DNA of 30,905 bases from an uncultured Planctomycetaceae bacterium (lineage in GTDB: Bacteria > Planctomycetota > Planctomycetia > Pirellulales > Pirellulaceae): contig CAIYOB010001495.1 of NCBI GenBank assembly GCA_903927685.1, positions 1 to 30,905 on the forward strand. Direction: 5' to 3'. Position 1 is the stretch's first letter; every line of letters begins with the position of its first letter. The notes beneath the pieces are model-generated. The model searched no databases. It was given only the letters and a program-made list of their open reading frames with translations, and was not told where the DNA came from. Made by a program: the position numbers and the translations under genes. Of the stretch, positions 8,180 to 16,878 are shown one piece after another.

Positions 8180-10252
8180 TTACTCGCTGTCCGGCGGCAG
8201 CTCGACGCTGCTCTTGGAATCGACCTTCGTGTCGGCCTTGGCCAGCCGGGCTTCGGCTTTGATCCGATCCAGGCCCGGGGGCAGGCCGCCCAGGGCTTGC
8301 CGATACCAATGCCCGGCGCGGGCGCGCAGGGCCGGTTTGTGCTTCAGGCTCGTCTCGGCGTAGGTCCACCAGAGATCGGCCAGGGCCAGTTGTTCCGCGG
8401 GCGTGGCAGGCCGCCGGGATTCGGCGGCCGCCAAGTCGGCCAGGCGGGGATCAGCCGCCCGGGCCAGCAGGGGTAGGCCGTCTTCCCAACGCTGGTTGAC
8501 CAGGCAGTAATACAGGCCCACGGCTTCGTTGGCCCGGGCATCCGCGGGATCGTCGAGCAGCCGCTCGAGTTGCTCGGCCGCCTCGGTCCACGCGGACCTG
8601 GCGGCCGCGATTTCGCGTTCCCGCGGCAGCAGCGTGCGGATCGTCTTCAATTCCTTCAGGCGGCGAGCGGCAGCCATGGCGGCATCGAGGGCCTCGTCGG
8701 CCAGTTCGAGTTCATTCTGCCGCAAAGCCTGGTCAACCCACTTCGTCGCTTCGCTCAGCACCCGCTCGCTCTCGCTGTCCGGCATCGTCTGCCCGGCGCT
8801 GGCCTCGAAGATCTCCGTCCGTTCCGGGTAACCTTCGTTCTGAAATGTCTGCGTCAGCTCGTCGACGGCCTCCAAGGCTGTCGCGGTATTGCCGCCTTCC
8901 AATGCGATCTTCCAGCTCAGTTCGAGAGCCACGTACCGGGCGGGCGGATCGAGGTCCTTGGCCCGGGCCAGGGCGAGCAGTTTTTCGGCCAACTTCTTCT
9001 TCCGTTCGTCGGTCGTAGCGTCGGTGTACTCCTGGTGATGCGTTTCACGGAGCAACCGTCGCGCCAGCTGTTGCGAGACTTCATCCGGAATCGGCAGGCG
9101 GTTATTGCCGCCGGTGGGCGAGGAAGCCGACGGAGGGCCAGAACGGTTGGGGGAACTGCCGACGAGTGTGGTGGAGGCCGCCGGCGCAGCGGCGCCGCCA
9201 CCGGCCGTCGCCTCCGCAGCGGGGACCGACGCCGAGGGCGCCGGCTGGGCGGCGAAACGGACGATCGGCTGCTGTTGCAGGGCGCTGAGCAGGGCCTCGT
9301 CCGGCTCCGCGGTCGGCGGGCGCGTGACGTCCAGCGCGGACACCGTTTCACGGCCGGCAGGCGTGATCAGGGCGAGCAGGTGTTCATCGGAAATCGTGGC
9401 GGGGATCCGGCGGACTCCGGTCTGGCCGCCGAACAGCGCGTAACAGCAGTCCGGGTACAGGCCGAAGAACGCCTCGTGGACGCTCTCCCGGCTGAACAGA
9501 TAGTCCTGCGGCGAGGTCCAGGGAACGGCATACGGATCGCTGACCGCCACGGCCAGGATCGTGTTGTCGAGTCCGTCCGGGCACGTCTCTGCGGTCAGGC
9601 CCTCTTTCTCGGGCAGGGAATAGGCGGCGTTCGGTCCGGAGACCAGCAGGATCCTGGTCTTGGATGCATCCGGTCCGGTGGCCTGGAGAAATGGCGGAAT
9701 CTCGGCCGCCAGCGGTAAATTCTGCGGATCGTCCCAGGGGGCCGTTCGCTGAAATCGCAGGTACAGGTCGGTCTGCCCGGCCAGCGGCAGCGTGCCCACC
9801 CGCCAGCTGAGCGCGAACACGATGCGGGGCGGATACATGTCGTTCTTGACGCGATAGGCCTCGAATACGCGCCCGATTTGCGTCAACTGTTCGATCGTCT
9901 GCCGGCGCCGCTCGAGTTCCGTGGTGGGCGAGGGCGGAGCGGCGGCCACCGCTGGCTGGCCCGCTGATCCGGTCGGCGGGGCCGGCGGGTTGGCGACGGC
10001 GGGCGGCGCCGGCGTCCCCGCCGCTGCGGGCGGCGGAACCGCGGACGGTTGGGGCGGCGGACCGACGGGCGGAGCCGTCGCCACCGTCGCCGCGGGAGCT
10101 GCGGACGGGGCCGGCGCGACAGCGGCCGCCGCTTCCTCTTCATCGTCCGCCGGGCGCGGTGCGGGAAGATACTGCGAGTTGTCACCGCCACAACCGGCCA
10201 GGCCGAACAGCAGGACGGTAAGACAGACGATCGTCGCGCGGCACAAACTCAC
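8180..10252 (-). CDS. Large lipoprotein with DUF1559-like domain and helical repeat C-terminus
   Basis: A 690-residue protein. The signal peptide ends in the lipobox LAGC with Cys21 as the lipidated residue. A Pro/Ala-rich stretch (about 30-115) would act as a spacer. Residues about 118-310 follow the DUF1559 pattern: an early helix (TIEQLTQIGRVFEAY), MYPPRI, LSWRVGTLPL, APWDDPQN, ILLVSGPNAAY, DGLDNTILAVAVSD, AVPWTSPQDY and YALFGGQTGVRRI, the last standing for the usual [11 protein letters not shown]. The hydrophobic pilin helix itself is missing. After a second Pro/Ser-rich linker, residues about 390-690 are mostly helical and TPR-like. The start is GTG with GGGAG upstream. It lies downstream of a DUF1559 pseudopilin on the same strand. 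Function is unknown; the envelope location is inferred from the lipobox. Confidence 0.82.
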   Translation of the reverse strand: MSLCRATIVCLTVLLFGLAGCGGDNSQYLPAPRPADDEEEAAAAVAPAPSAAPAATVATAPPVGPPPQPSAVPPPAAAGTPAPPAVANPPAPPTGSAGQPAVAAAPPSPTTELERRRQTIEQLTQIGRVFEAYRVKNDMYPPRIVFALSWRVGTLPLAGQTDLYLRFQRTAPWDDPQNLPLAAEIPPFLQATGPDASKTRILLVSGPNAAYSLPEKEGLTAETCPDGLDNTILAVAVSDPYAVPWTSPQDYLFSRESVHEAFFGLYPDCCYALFGGQTGVRRIPATISDEHLLALITPAGRETVSALDVTRPPTAEPDEALLSALQQQPIVRFAAQPAPSASVPAAEATAGGGAAAPAASTTLVGSSPNRSGPPSASSPTGGNNRLPIPDEVSQQLARRLLRETHHQEYTDATTDERKKKLAEKLLALARAKDLDPPARYVALELSWKIALEGGNTATALEAVDELTQTFQNEGYPERTEIFEASAGQTMPDSESERVLSEATKWVDQALRQNELELADEALDAAMAAARRLKELKTIRTLLPREREIAAARSAWTEAAEQLERLLDDPADARANEAVGLYYCLVNQRWEDGLPLLARAADPRLADLAAAESRRPATPAEQLALADLWWTYAETSLKHKPALRARAGHWYRQALGGLPPGLDRIKAEARLAKADTKVDSKSSVELPPDSE

Positions 10253-10295
10253 AAGAAACTCCCTGGGATCGCTGGGGAAGGGTGTACCAACAACA

Positions 10296-10326
10296 ACCTC
10301 CTTGCATCCCGGGGATGCAAGGAGGT
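10296..10326 (-). terminator. Perfect 14-bp hairpin between pseudopilin and lipoprotein genes
   Basis: ACCTCCTTGCATCC and its exact inverse surround a 3-base loop. On the - strand it is followed by the T-rich TTGTTGTTGG, so it fits an intrinsic terminator for the upstream pseudopilin gene. Its 3' arm carries the anti-Shine-Dalgarno string CCTCC on one strand and AAGGAGGT on the other. It lies about 44 bases before the lipoprotein GTG start, so it could also limit read-through into that gene. Confidence 0.65.
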
Positions 10327-10395
10327 CGCGTTAACAATTGTCGCTCGCCGGGCGCTCGGACGATCCGAGCAACCGGTGGGGCCCGTCTTCTTCGC

Positions 10396-11589
10396 TCAGT
10401 CGAGGTTCGCCTTGTGGTTGAACTTCTTGACGAAGCAGCCGTTAAAGACCTGCAGCGGGTCGATCTCGACGATCGCATCCCGGTAGCCGATCTTCGCCAC
10501 GTCCGCCGGAGTCGCCGTCGCAGCGATCTGGAAGCCCGGATTCAAGTAGCCATCCTTGTTCTGGTCCTTGAGCGAGCGGATGCTGCCGTCCGCGAACAGG
10601 ACGTTGCAGTTGCCGGCGTGCACCGGACCCATATCCCGCCAATCCTGGAAGTGAGTCCAAGCCGCCGGGTAAGCCACGGCGGTTCCGACGGGCGGTTGTT
10701 CGTAGGCATAGACACTGATCCCGGCGGTGCTGTCATGGACCGTGACGGCTCCATCCTTACCCCAAGCCGAAAACTTGACGCCGGAACTGGTCATCCGGGC
10801 GGGGCCGTCGCTGAACGATTCGCACATCCGGTCGCCGCCCTTGCCGTATTGCTGCAGGTCGGCCGTGAGGAACGCTTCCTTCTGGTCGCCGATGTTACCA
10901 TCGAACATCAACGCGATCATGGACGAGGGATGCGCGCCCCCGTCCAGCGTCCGGCGGGAAATCGGGCCCGTCGTATTGCTCAGCTTCTTGATCAGACGGT
11001 TCGCTGGATAGGTGACCACGATGTCATTACCCGAGTCGACCGCGTCGCACATCGGCTCGCCGCGAATCAGGAAGTAGCTGCTGGCATAGTTGCTGTTGTA
11101 GCCCTTCTTCAGGAAGTGCTCGATGATCGCGGTTTGCCGCGTGCCATCGGTGGTCTGCGTCCCGGTCATGACGACGTTGTAGGCGCCGGCCTGGATCTTG
11201 TCCACAGTGGTGGCTTCCGCAGCGGCACTGCTGATCGTGCCCAAATAGTCGTTGATCTTTTCCGACAGCTTGCAGGGGTTCGAGGGGCAGAGCAGTTCGT
11301 TGGGCTTGCCGATCCCGCTGTTGACCATGTCGGCGACCCAGCCGAACGAGTCGACGCAACCGTCCCGCGTGCCGTCAAAGGCCCCGGAGCAGTAGCGTTC
11401 GTTCGGGTCGTTGTCGGCATGGGTCGCCATGCTGACGAAGATCTGCCGCAGGTTGTTGCGGCAGGTGTTGGCGCGGGCCGCTTCGCGAGCCGCCGACAGG
11501 GCAGGCAGCAGCAGCGCGGCCAGGATGGCGATGATGCTGATCACCACCAGCAGTTCTACGAGCGTAAATCCTTGGTTTCGTTTCGACAT
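10396..11589 (-). CDS. DUF1559 pseudopilin-like protein (type IV pilin N-terminus)
   Basis: A 397-residue protein beginning [27 protein letters not shown], the prepilin cleavage/methylation motif (G before FTLVE) and hydrophobic helix shared by type IV pilins and type II secretion pseudopilins. The large globular part ends with the DUF1559 hallmark [20 protein letters not shown] (H-x9-DG). The start at 11589 follows GAGGAGA at good spacing. It is probably processed by a prepilin peptidase (none in this window) and exposed on the membrane. DUF1559 proteins occur in very high copy number in planctomycetes and their role is not settled. The 143-base gap after it contains a strong hairpin. Confidence 0.92.
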   Translation of the reverse strand: MSKRNQGFTLVELLVVISIIAILAALLLPALSAAREAARANTCRNNLRQIFVSMATHADNDPNERYCSGAFDGTRDGCVDSFGWVADMVNSGIGKPNELLCPSNPCKLSEKINDYLGTISSAAAEATTVDKIQAGAYNVVMTGTQTTDGTRQTAIIEHFLKKGYNSNYASSYFLIRGEPMCDAVDSGNDIVVTYPANRLIKKLSNTTGPISRRTLDGGAHPSSMIALMFDGNIGDQKEAFLTADLQQYGKGGDRMCESFSDGPARMTSSGVKFSAWGKDGAVTVHDSTAGISVYAYEQPPVGTAVAYPAAWTHFQDWRDMGPVHAGNCNVLFADGSIRSLKDQNKDGYLNPGFQIAATATPADVAKIGYRDAIVEIDPLQVFNGCFVKKFNHKANLD

Positions 11590-11855
11590 TCGTACTTCTC
11601 CTCAATTCAGTAGTTATAGAAATCTGTTACCGCCTGACTTCAGTTCGATTGCGTGTTCCTGATCCGCCTCCCTCCTTTCCGCCGCCCGCACCCTCTTCGC
11701 TGAATCGCCATTGGTACAGGCACCGCATGCGTGGCAATAGACTTGACGTTTATTAAGACCCGATGTTGGCTTGGTGAATTTAGTGCGAGGGATCGATGAA
11801 GAAATCCGTAAGAGCCGGTGAATTGGTTGTTAAGCCACGCCCCAACGCCGCTCCG

Positions 11856-13004
11856 TCAGCGCGGAGGCATCACGGCCAGGGACAGCCGCAACGCGAGTTC
11901 CGGAATCCGGGGGTGAGCGAAAACCAGTCTCATGTTGCCCAGCGAAACGCCGCGATAGCTGCACTGCGGCGCATCCGCCGGGATCGTGATGTCCAAGTGA
12001 TACAGGTGCTCTTTGCCGTCCGTCCCGGCCGGCGCGAGCGAAGCTTGGAGGAATTCCGGCTTGAACTCGGCGCGGACCAGGTTCAACCGCGGGTCTTCGT
12101 CGCGGACTTTCAGCAACAGCCGATGGCGATAGACGCGGCCCGACGGGTGCATTCCCAGATCGACGATGCCGGGCTCCTCGACACCCGCGCCGTACACCGC
12201 CAGACGCCGCAGCACTCGGCCGGAAAACGGGATGTCCAGGGGAAGCGGTTCGTGCAGCCCGCCGGTCATGGCACGGGCCGCGACATGCAATACGCCTTGA
12301 AACGGCCCGCTGGGCATGTCGGGCGGCAGCGTGACGCTCACTAGATAGCCGGATTCAGCCTGGACGCGGGCCAAGCGGTCTGCCGGTGCGGGAGTCAGCG
12401 TGCAGGCAGCTCCGGCGATCGAACAGGTGGCCTGCGGCAGCGGCAACAGGGACGACGACTGCGAATAGACCAAGGTCGAAAACGAGGCCGCTTGCCCCGG
12501 CTCGATCGCCGGAATCGTGGGCTGCTTCGGTTCGGCCGCGATCTGCACCCGCACCGTGCCCCGGACCGTCAGCCGAATCTCGCGGTGGCTGGGATCGTTC
12601 GTTTCGACGAGTACACCGGCAACGTACGCAGGCTGGCTGGCCGCCGTCGTCCAAGTCACGCGGACTTCGCCCGCCTGGCCCGGCGGCACGACCGCCGGGC
12701 GGACTTCGCCGCGCACGCTGGCATCGGACGCTTCACCCAGCGCCAGCTCCAATGGGCCGCCGCCGCGATTCCGGATCACGAACGCGTGCGTCCCTTCCGC
12801 CAAGGCATCCATGACGCCGAAGTCGTACTCGGGGGCCTCGGCGGCCGCGTCCGGCATTGCCCGGACACGTGCGAGGTTCCGCTGCCGCTGCAGATCCTCG
12901 CGCTGGTTCAGGTAATTGCTGGCGCCCAGGGCGAGAAACGGGCCGACGACGGCCAGCACGGGCAGGGCGTACCACAGGGTGTGTTTGGGAATCGGTTTCG
13001 GCAT
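11856..13004 (-). CDS. Membrane-anchored DUF1573 domain protein
   Basis: A 382-residue protein with one N-terminal membrane helix (LWYALPVLAVVGPFLALGA, about residues 10-28) followed by a short charged stretch and beta-rich extracytoplasmic domains. Residues about 58-155 match the DUF1573 (ASH/PapD-like) pattern: YDFGVM, THAFVIRNRGGGPLEL, VTWTTAASQPAYVAGVLVETNDPSHREIRLTVRG. A second beta-sandwich-like region follows to the C-terminus. There are 46 bases between it and the PilM-like gene upstream, so it is likely the third gene of that operon. The fold is typical of structural envelope proteins. A role as partner of the pseudopilin/PilM system is inferred from position only. Confidence 0.83.
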   Translation of the reverse strand: MPKPIPKHTLWYALPVLAVVGPFLALGASNYLNQREDLQRQRNLARVRAMPDAAAEAPEYDFGVMDALAEGTHAFVIRNRGGGPLELALGEASDASVRGEVRPAVVPPGQAGEVRVTWTTAASQPAYVAGVLVETNDPSHREIRLTVRGTVRVQIAAEPKQPTIPAIEPGQAASFSTLVYSQSSSLLPLPQATCSIAGAACTLTPAPADRLARVQAESGYLVSVTLPPDMPSGPFQGVLHVAARAMTGGLHEPLPLDIPFSGRVLRRLAVYGAGVEEPGIVDLGMHPSGRVYRHRLLLKVRDEDPRLNLVRAEFKPEFLQASLAPAGTDGKEHLYHLDITIPADAPQCSYRGVSLGNMRLVFAHPRIPELALRLSLAVMPPR

Positions 13005-13050
13005 GTCTCAGCAGCAGATTTCGAGGATTGGGCCAGGAATTCAGGGAAGC

Positions 13051-15237
13051 TCACGCTCCGGCCAGGCGGCGGAGCACACCGTGCAGTTGAAACCCGCCGC
13101 CCAGTCCGCCCAGCTGTTGGAGTTTGAGCCCGGGAGTCTGGCGTTTGCAGGTGGCCAGCGAGCGATCGATTTCGTCCGCCAGATACCCCAGAATCGGCTC
13201 CCACAGTTCGTACAGCCGGTAGACGCGATGAGCCTTGGCCGGCTCGCGTTTCAGCTGCTCGGCCTGTTCCCGGGTCAGTTTCAAGGGTCGAAGCACGGTG
13301 CTGGTGAACATCTCGCCGGCGACGGCGATGTTGCGGAACCAGACGAAGCGGGGCGAACTGAGGACCAGGTTGGCCGATTGGGCGCCCAGGTCGAGCAGGG
13401 CGACGACCGCCGGATTGGGGTCGTTGGCTTCCGCCCCGCTGAAGAACTCGTGCACGGCGAAGTTGTGCAAGGCCAGGCTGTCGCTTTGCAGGACGTCGAC
13501 GTTCAACCCGGCGTCCTGGCAGAGACTCAACAACTCGTGCACATGGTGCCGCTTGACGGCCTGCATCACGACGCGCATGGGGCCGGCGGAGGCTCCGTCG
13601 CCCTCCGGCCGCGGCAGGATGTGGTAGCCCCAGACGAGTTCCTGCAGGTCGAACGGGTATTGCATGCCGGCTTCATAGCGGATCACGTCGGGCAGCCGTT
13701 TCGGTTCCAGCGGCGGCAGTTCGCAGAACCGCCCCAGGACTTGCCGGCTGGACACGCTGAGCCCGATCCGTTCGCCGCCTAGTTCGTGCCGCTGGACGAA
13801 TTGCTGGAGGATCTGCAGTTGCGTGCGCCGCCACTCGGCCTCGTCCGTCGCCTGGCTGACCTGCGCGGGGAAATCGACGAGTTCGACTGCTTCCAAGGCA
13901 ACCGTTCCGCGGGATGGTTCCAGCGTCAGACGCACGGCTTTCAGGCCGCTGGCGCCGAGGTCCAGGCCCCATGCGGCCGCCGCCGACTTGCGCCGCAGGA
14001 AGGGCAGCTTGGTCAGCAGTCCGCCGTCCTTGGCCGGCAGCAGATTGATCGGGACGGCCGCATGTTCGAGAGCCTGCAGTGCCAGGCCGCAGGCGACGAA
14101 CCAACGCCCGGGCGTCTGACGCACCAGCGCGTCGAGGTCCGGCGAACAGGCGATCTGCTGCAAGCCTGCCAGGCAGGATACCGGAAAACTGAACCGGCCG
14201 GACTTCACGACCCAGGCTGGCCAGGCATGCCGACGATCGGTCGGCGGCTCGCGCAGCTTGAGGCGGATCCGCTTCAGCAATTGCGCCGCCTCGGCATGCT
14301 CCGGCCGCAGTTTGACCAGCCGCTCGGCCAAGGCCAGCAGCGGCCGGTCCACGACCGGCGCGGACTTGAGGGCCTGCAACAGCCACTCCAGTTCCCGGCT
14401 GTGATCCCGCAGCGTTTCGACTTCCTCGTCCTGCGCGGCTTCGGGGATCTTGTCGAGCAGACGCCGGGCGGCCCCGAACTCGTCCGCGGCGAGCCGTTTT
14501 TTGGCCGCCGCGACGATGCGATCGCGCAGCTGACGGGCTAGCCGCTGGGCGGTCGCGTGCCCCGGCTGCAGTTCCAGCAGCCGGTCGAGTTTCGGCGGCA
14601 GTTCCTCCAGCTGGTTCGCAGCGACCGCCTCCCGGATCGCGGCCGTCAAACCGGCGACTTCGTCGCGCTTGCCGCGGGCTTCGGCCAGCAGTTCGGCGAC
14701 GCGCTCCGAACGGAGCGGCTCGGGAACGGTGTCGAGGGCTGCGGCCGCTTCTTCATAGCGGTACGCAATTAGGTGCTGCTCGGCCTGACCCTGGATCTCG
14801 TGGGTGGACTTGCGCCACCGCTTCTTGTCGGCCTCAATTTCCTGGAGCAGGCCCGCCGCCTGCCGCACCAGCGCCTGCAACCGTTCGTCGCGTTCGGCCG
14901 CCACCTGCTTCAGCCGCACTTCCGCCGTTGGGAACTCGTGCCGCTCCCGAAGCTGGATCGCTTCCTGCAGACGGCACTCGCACTGGGCCCGATGCTCGTG
15001 GAAGTACTTTTCCAGGTCGAGCCCGCAGCCGCCGCAGTATTTCTCGCCGGGAATGTGCCGGCCGCTGCACTCGGGGCAGAGTTCCCACAGCCGCTGGCCA
15101 CAGCCGCTGCAAAACGTGCGGGCCGGGCTGTTGGCACGGCCGCACTTGAAGCAGGGTGTCTCCAGGCTGTCAGCCGGCGACGAGCCGGAGGGCGTCCCGC
15201 GAGTGGGCCGTTCATCTTTGAGCAAGACCTCACTCAT
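13051..15237 (-). CDS. Zinc-ribbon, helical-repeat, PilM-like protein with apparently permuted PilM domain
   Basis: A 728-residue protein. Two zinc ribbons come first (CFKC/CSGC at 29-46, CPEC/CGGC at 54-71), then a long helical region (about 75-330) rich in Leu, Glu and Arg, partly TPR-like. Residues 347-401 ([24 protein letters not shown]) resemble the end of type IV pilus protein PilM. Residues 422-728 then read from the PilM beginning ([44 protein letters not shown]) and stop shortly after [16 protein letters not shown], where ordinary PilM would go on to the GLAL tail. PilM is an actin-like cytoplasmic ATPase fold linking pilin assembly proteins. The start overlaps the stop of the upstream pseudopilin (ATGA), so the products are probably coupled. 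Confidence 0.85.
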   Translation of the reverse strand: MSEVLLKDERPTRGTPSGSSPADSLETPCFKCGRANSPARTFCSGCGQRLWELCPECSGRHIPGEKYCGGCGLDLEKYFHEHRAQCECRLQEAIQLRERHEFPTAEVRLKQVAAERDERLQALVRQAAGLLQEIEADKKRWRKSTHEIQGQAEQHLIAYRYEEAAAALDTVPEPLRSERVAELLAEARGKRDEVAGLTAAIREAVAANQLEELPPKLDRLLELQPGHATAQRLARQLRDRIVAAAKKRLAADEFGAARRLLDKIPEAAQDEEVETLRDHSRELEWLLQALKSAPVVDRPLLALAERLVKLRPEHAEAAQLLKRIRLKLREPPTDRRHAWPAWVVKSGRFSFPVSCLAGLQQIACSPDLDALVRQTPGRWFVACGLALQALEHAAVPINLLPAKDGGLLTKLPFLRRKSAAAAWGLDLGASGLKAVRLTLEPSRGTVALEAVELVDFPAQVSQATDEAEWRRTQLQILQQFVQRHELGGERIGLSVSSRQVLGRFCELPPLEPKRLPDVIRYEAGMQYPFDLQELVWGYHILPRPEGDGASAGPMRVVMQAVKRHHVHELLSLCQDAGLNVDVLQSDSLALHNFAVHEFFSGAEANDPNPAVVALLDLGAQSANLVLSSPRFVWFRNIAVAGEMFTSTVLRPLKLTREQAEQLKREPAKAHRVYRLYELWEPILGYLADEIDRSLATCKRQTPGLKLQQLGGLGGGFQLHGVLRRLAGA

Positions 15238-16382
15238 TGCACCAGTTCCGCCATCAGCGAGTACAGGCTGACCAAGTCCGCCGGAGCGACCTCGACGCGA
15301 TCATCCGCGAAACCGCCGCCGGAGGCGGCTGGAAAACCGTTGTTGAGGTACCCGTCGGTATTCTCGTCGACCAGCGTCCGCACGCTGCCGTCCGCAAATA
15401 ACACGTTGCACGTTCCCGAGTGCACGGGGGCCAAGCCGCGGTAATCCTGCAGCACCTCCCGATTCCAGACTTTCCACCAGCCCGCCGGGCCGTCCCGCTT
15501 CGTCCCGCTGGCAAAACTAGGCGTCGACATGTCCGCCGTGCGCACGGGGCCGGCCGTCAGACTGATCGCGGTCGGCTCGCCCCCGGGGAAACCGTCCAGG
15601 GACTGACTGAGCTGGCCGACCGTGGCCGCGTCGCCAAGCAACGGGACATTGCTGGCGGGAACCGTGGCCGTATCGAGCAGCCTCAGGCCCAGCGGCCCCA
15701 TCGTCGCACTCCGCGACTGCAACGACGACGAACAGCCTGCCGTTGCTGGTTGCGGATTGCCGCTGGCGTCCAGATTGACCGCCGAGCGGACCAGGAACCA
15801 GCTGGCCGCGTAGTTCGAGTTGTACTTTCTCTTGAGGATCTGCGTTTCCACCAAGAGTCGCCGCGGCTCGCTGCCGCGGGGCAGCCCGCCGTCCACAATC
15901 TGCCGGCAGGCATTGACCAGCTGGGTTCCGTCGGGAAGCAGACGTGCCGGTCCGCCCGCCAGATTCACGCAAGCGACCGGGACCGTCCCCGGATCGAGGT
16001 TGAGCAGATCATTGTAGGTCTCACTGATCCGCGCCGGGTTCCCGCCGCACAGCATGTCGCCCACGGGGATTTCCATGTTCACTAGATTCGCCACCCAGCC
16101 AATTTCCGTCACCGCGCCGTCCCGTTGCCAGTCAAAGGCCCCCGTACAAAACTGCTGCTTCGAGTCCCGCTGGGTATGATTCTGAAGCGCCATGCCCAAC
16201 TGCCGCAGATTGCTCTGGCAGCCGGCCTTGCGCGCCGAATTCCGCGCGGCGCTGATCGCCGGCAACAACAGCGCGGCCAGGATCGTGATGATCGAGATCA
16301 CCACGAGCAGTTCCACGATCGTAAAGCCGCGCGCCGCCTTGCGACTGGCGGCCAACCTGTTCTGCGAAGTCGACTCGTCCAT
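15234..16382 (-). CDS. DUF1559 pseudopilin-like protein, first gene of PilM-like operon
   Basis: A 382-residue protein starting [15 protein letters not shown] followed by the prepilin motif [25 protein letters not shown], so the leader before the conserved Gly is longer than usual. The C-terminal DUF1559 block is [21 protein letters not shown]. It is clearly related to the other pseudopilin in the window: both share HT/HA-D near the helix end, [11 protein letters not shown] versus [11 protein letters not shown], and [14 protein letters not shown] versus [17 protein letters not shown] at 16382 with GAGAGGA upstream is preferred over a longer frame to 16829, which has no protein-like sequence. 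Its stop is embedded in the start of the PilM-like gene. Confidence 0.91.
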   Translation of the reverse strand: MDESTSQNRLAASRKAARGFTIVELLVVISIITILAALLLPAISAARNSARKAGCQSNLRQLGMALQNHTQRDSKQQFCTGAFDWQRDGAVTEIGWVANLVNMEIPVGDMLCGGNPARISETYNDLLNLDPGTVPVACVNLAGGPARLLPDGTQLVNACRQIVDGGLPRGSEPRRLLVETQILKRKYNSNYAASWFLVRSAVNLDASGNPQPATAGCSSSLQSRSATMGPLGLRLLDTATVPASNVPLLGDAATVGQLSQSLDGFPGGEPTAISLTAGPVRTADMSTPSFASGTKRDGPAGWWKVWNREVLQDYRGLAPVHSGTCNVLFADGSVRTLVDENTDGYLNNGFPAASGGGFADDRVEVAPADLVSLYSLMAELVQ

Positions 16383-16543
16383 ACGCTGGTTCCTCTCTCT
16401 TTCGCTTTCCCCGCCCACGAAAGCCCGCCTTTCGCTTCTGCTCCACGTGATATTCTGCGAGAGTTCGTTAAGGAAAAATGAACTCTCCGTGAGGATCCGG
16501 TTAGGGTTTCTGTCACGCCTGCCCACACGGTGGAATCTGGCCG

Positions 16544-16828
16544 TTACAGTACGTCTTCGTTGCGAAGAGGAAATGAATATCGAGTGAAGAATGGATGAAG
16601 CCGAGGCAGGGCGACGGGTGGCTGGGGTCGAGTGCAACGAGCCCCCAGGGGCAGAAACTGGGGCTGTCCGATTTCCGAGTACGGCGGTCGCTTCGACAGG
16701 CGGGGCCACGCGAGCTTCGGCACTTCGACCACGTAGCACACGTGGGCGATCGGGTCGAGGACGCCGCGCAGCCCGTGGGCACCATCGTCCAGCGGCTCGA
16801 GACGGCGCCGCGACGTCAGCAGGCGACA
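16544..16828 (-). pseudogene. Degenerate copy of the small ORF family found at 27071-27337
   Basis: Read on the - strand, the segment starting [15 protein letters not shown] continues [19 protein letters not shown] and KL-WPRLSKR. By hand alignment, 38 of 52 residues match the small protein encoded at 27071-27337. No ATG or well-placed GTG precedes the similarity in frame, and the open frame runs on into unrelated sequence ending [11 protein letters not shown], so this looks like a remnant. The remainder of the gap, 16383-16543, holds the upstream region of the pseudopilin operon. Confidence 0.45.
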
Positions 16829-16878
16829 TTTGTTCAAGTCGCCTGGTAGGGAAAGGCCGTAGACAGCGCTGCCGCTCG

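Noticed and set aside
16383..16829. N-terminal extension of the pseudopilin at 15234-16382
   Set aside because: The extension has no protein-like sequence, overlaps the small-ORF copy, and ATG at 16382 has a good ribosome site just before the prepilin leader.
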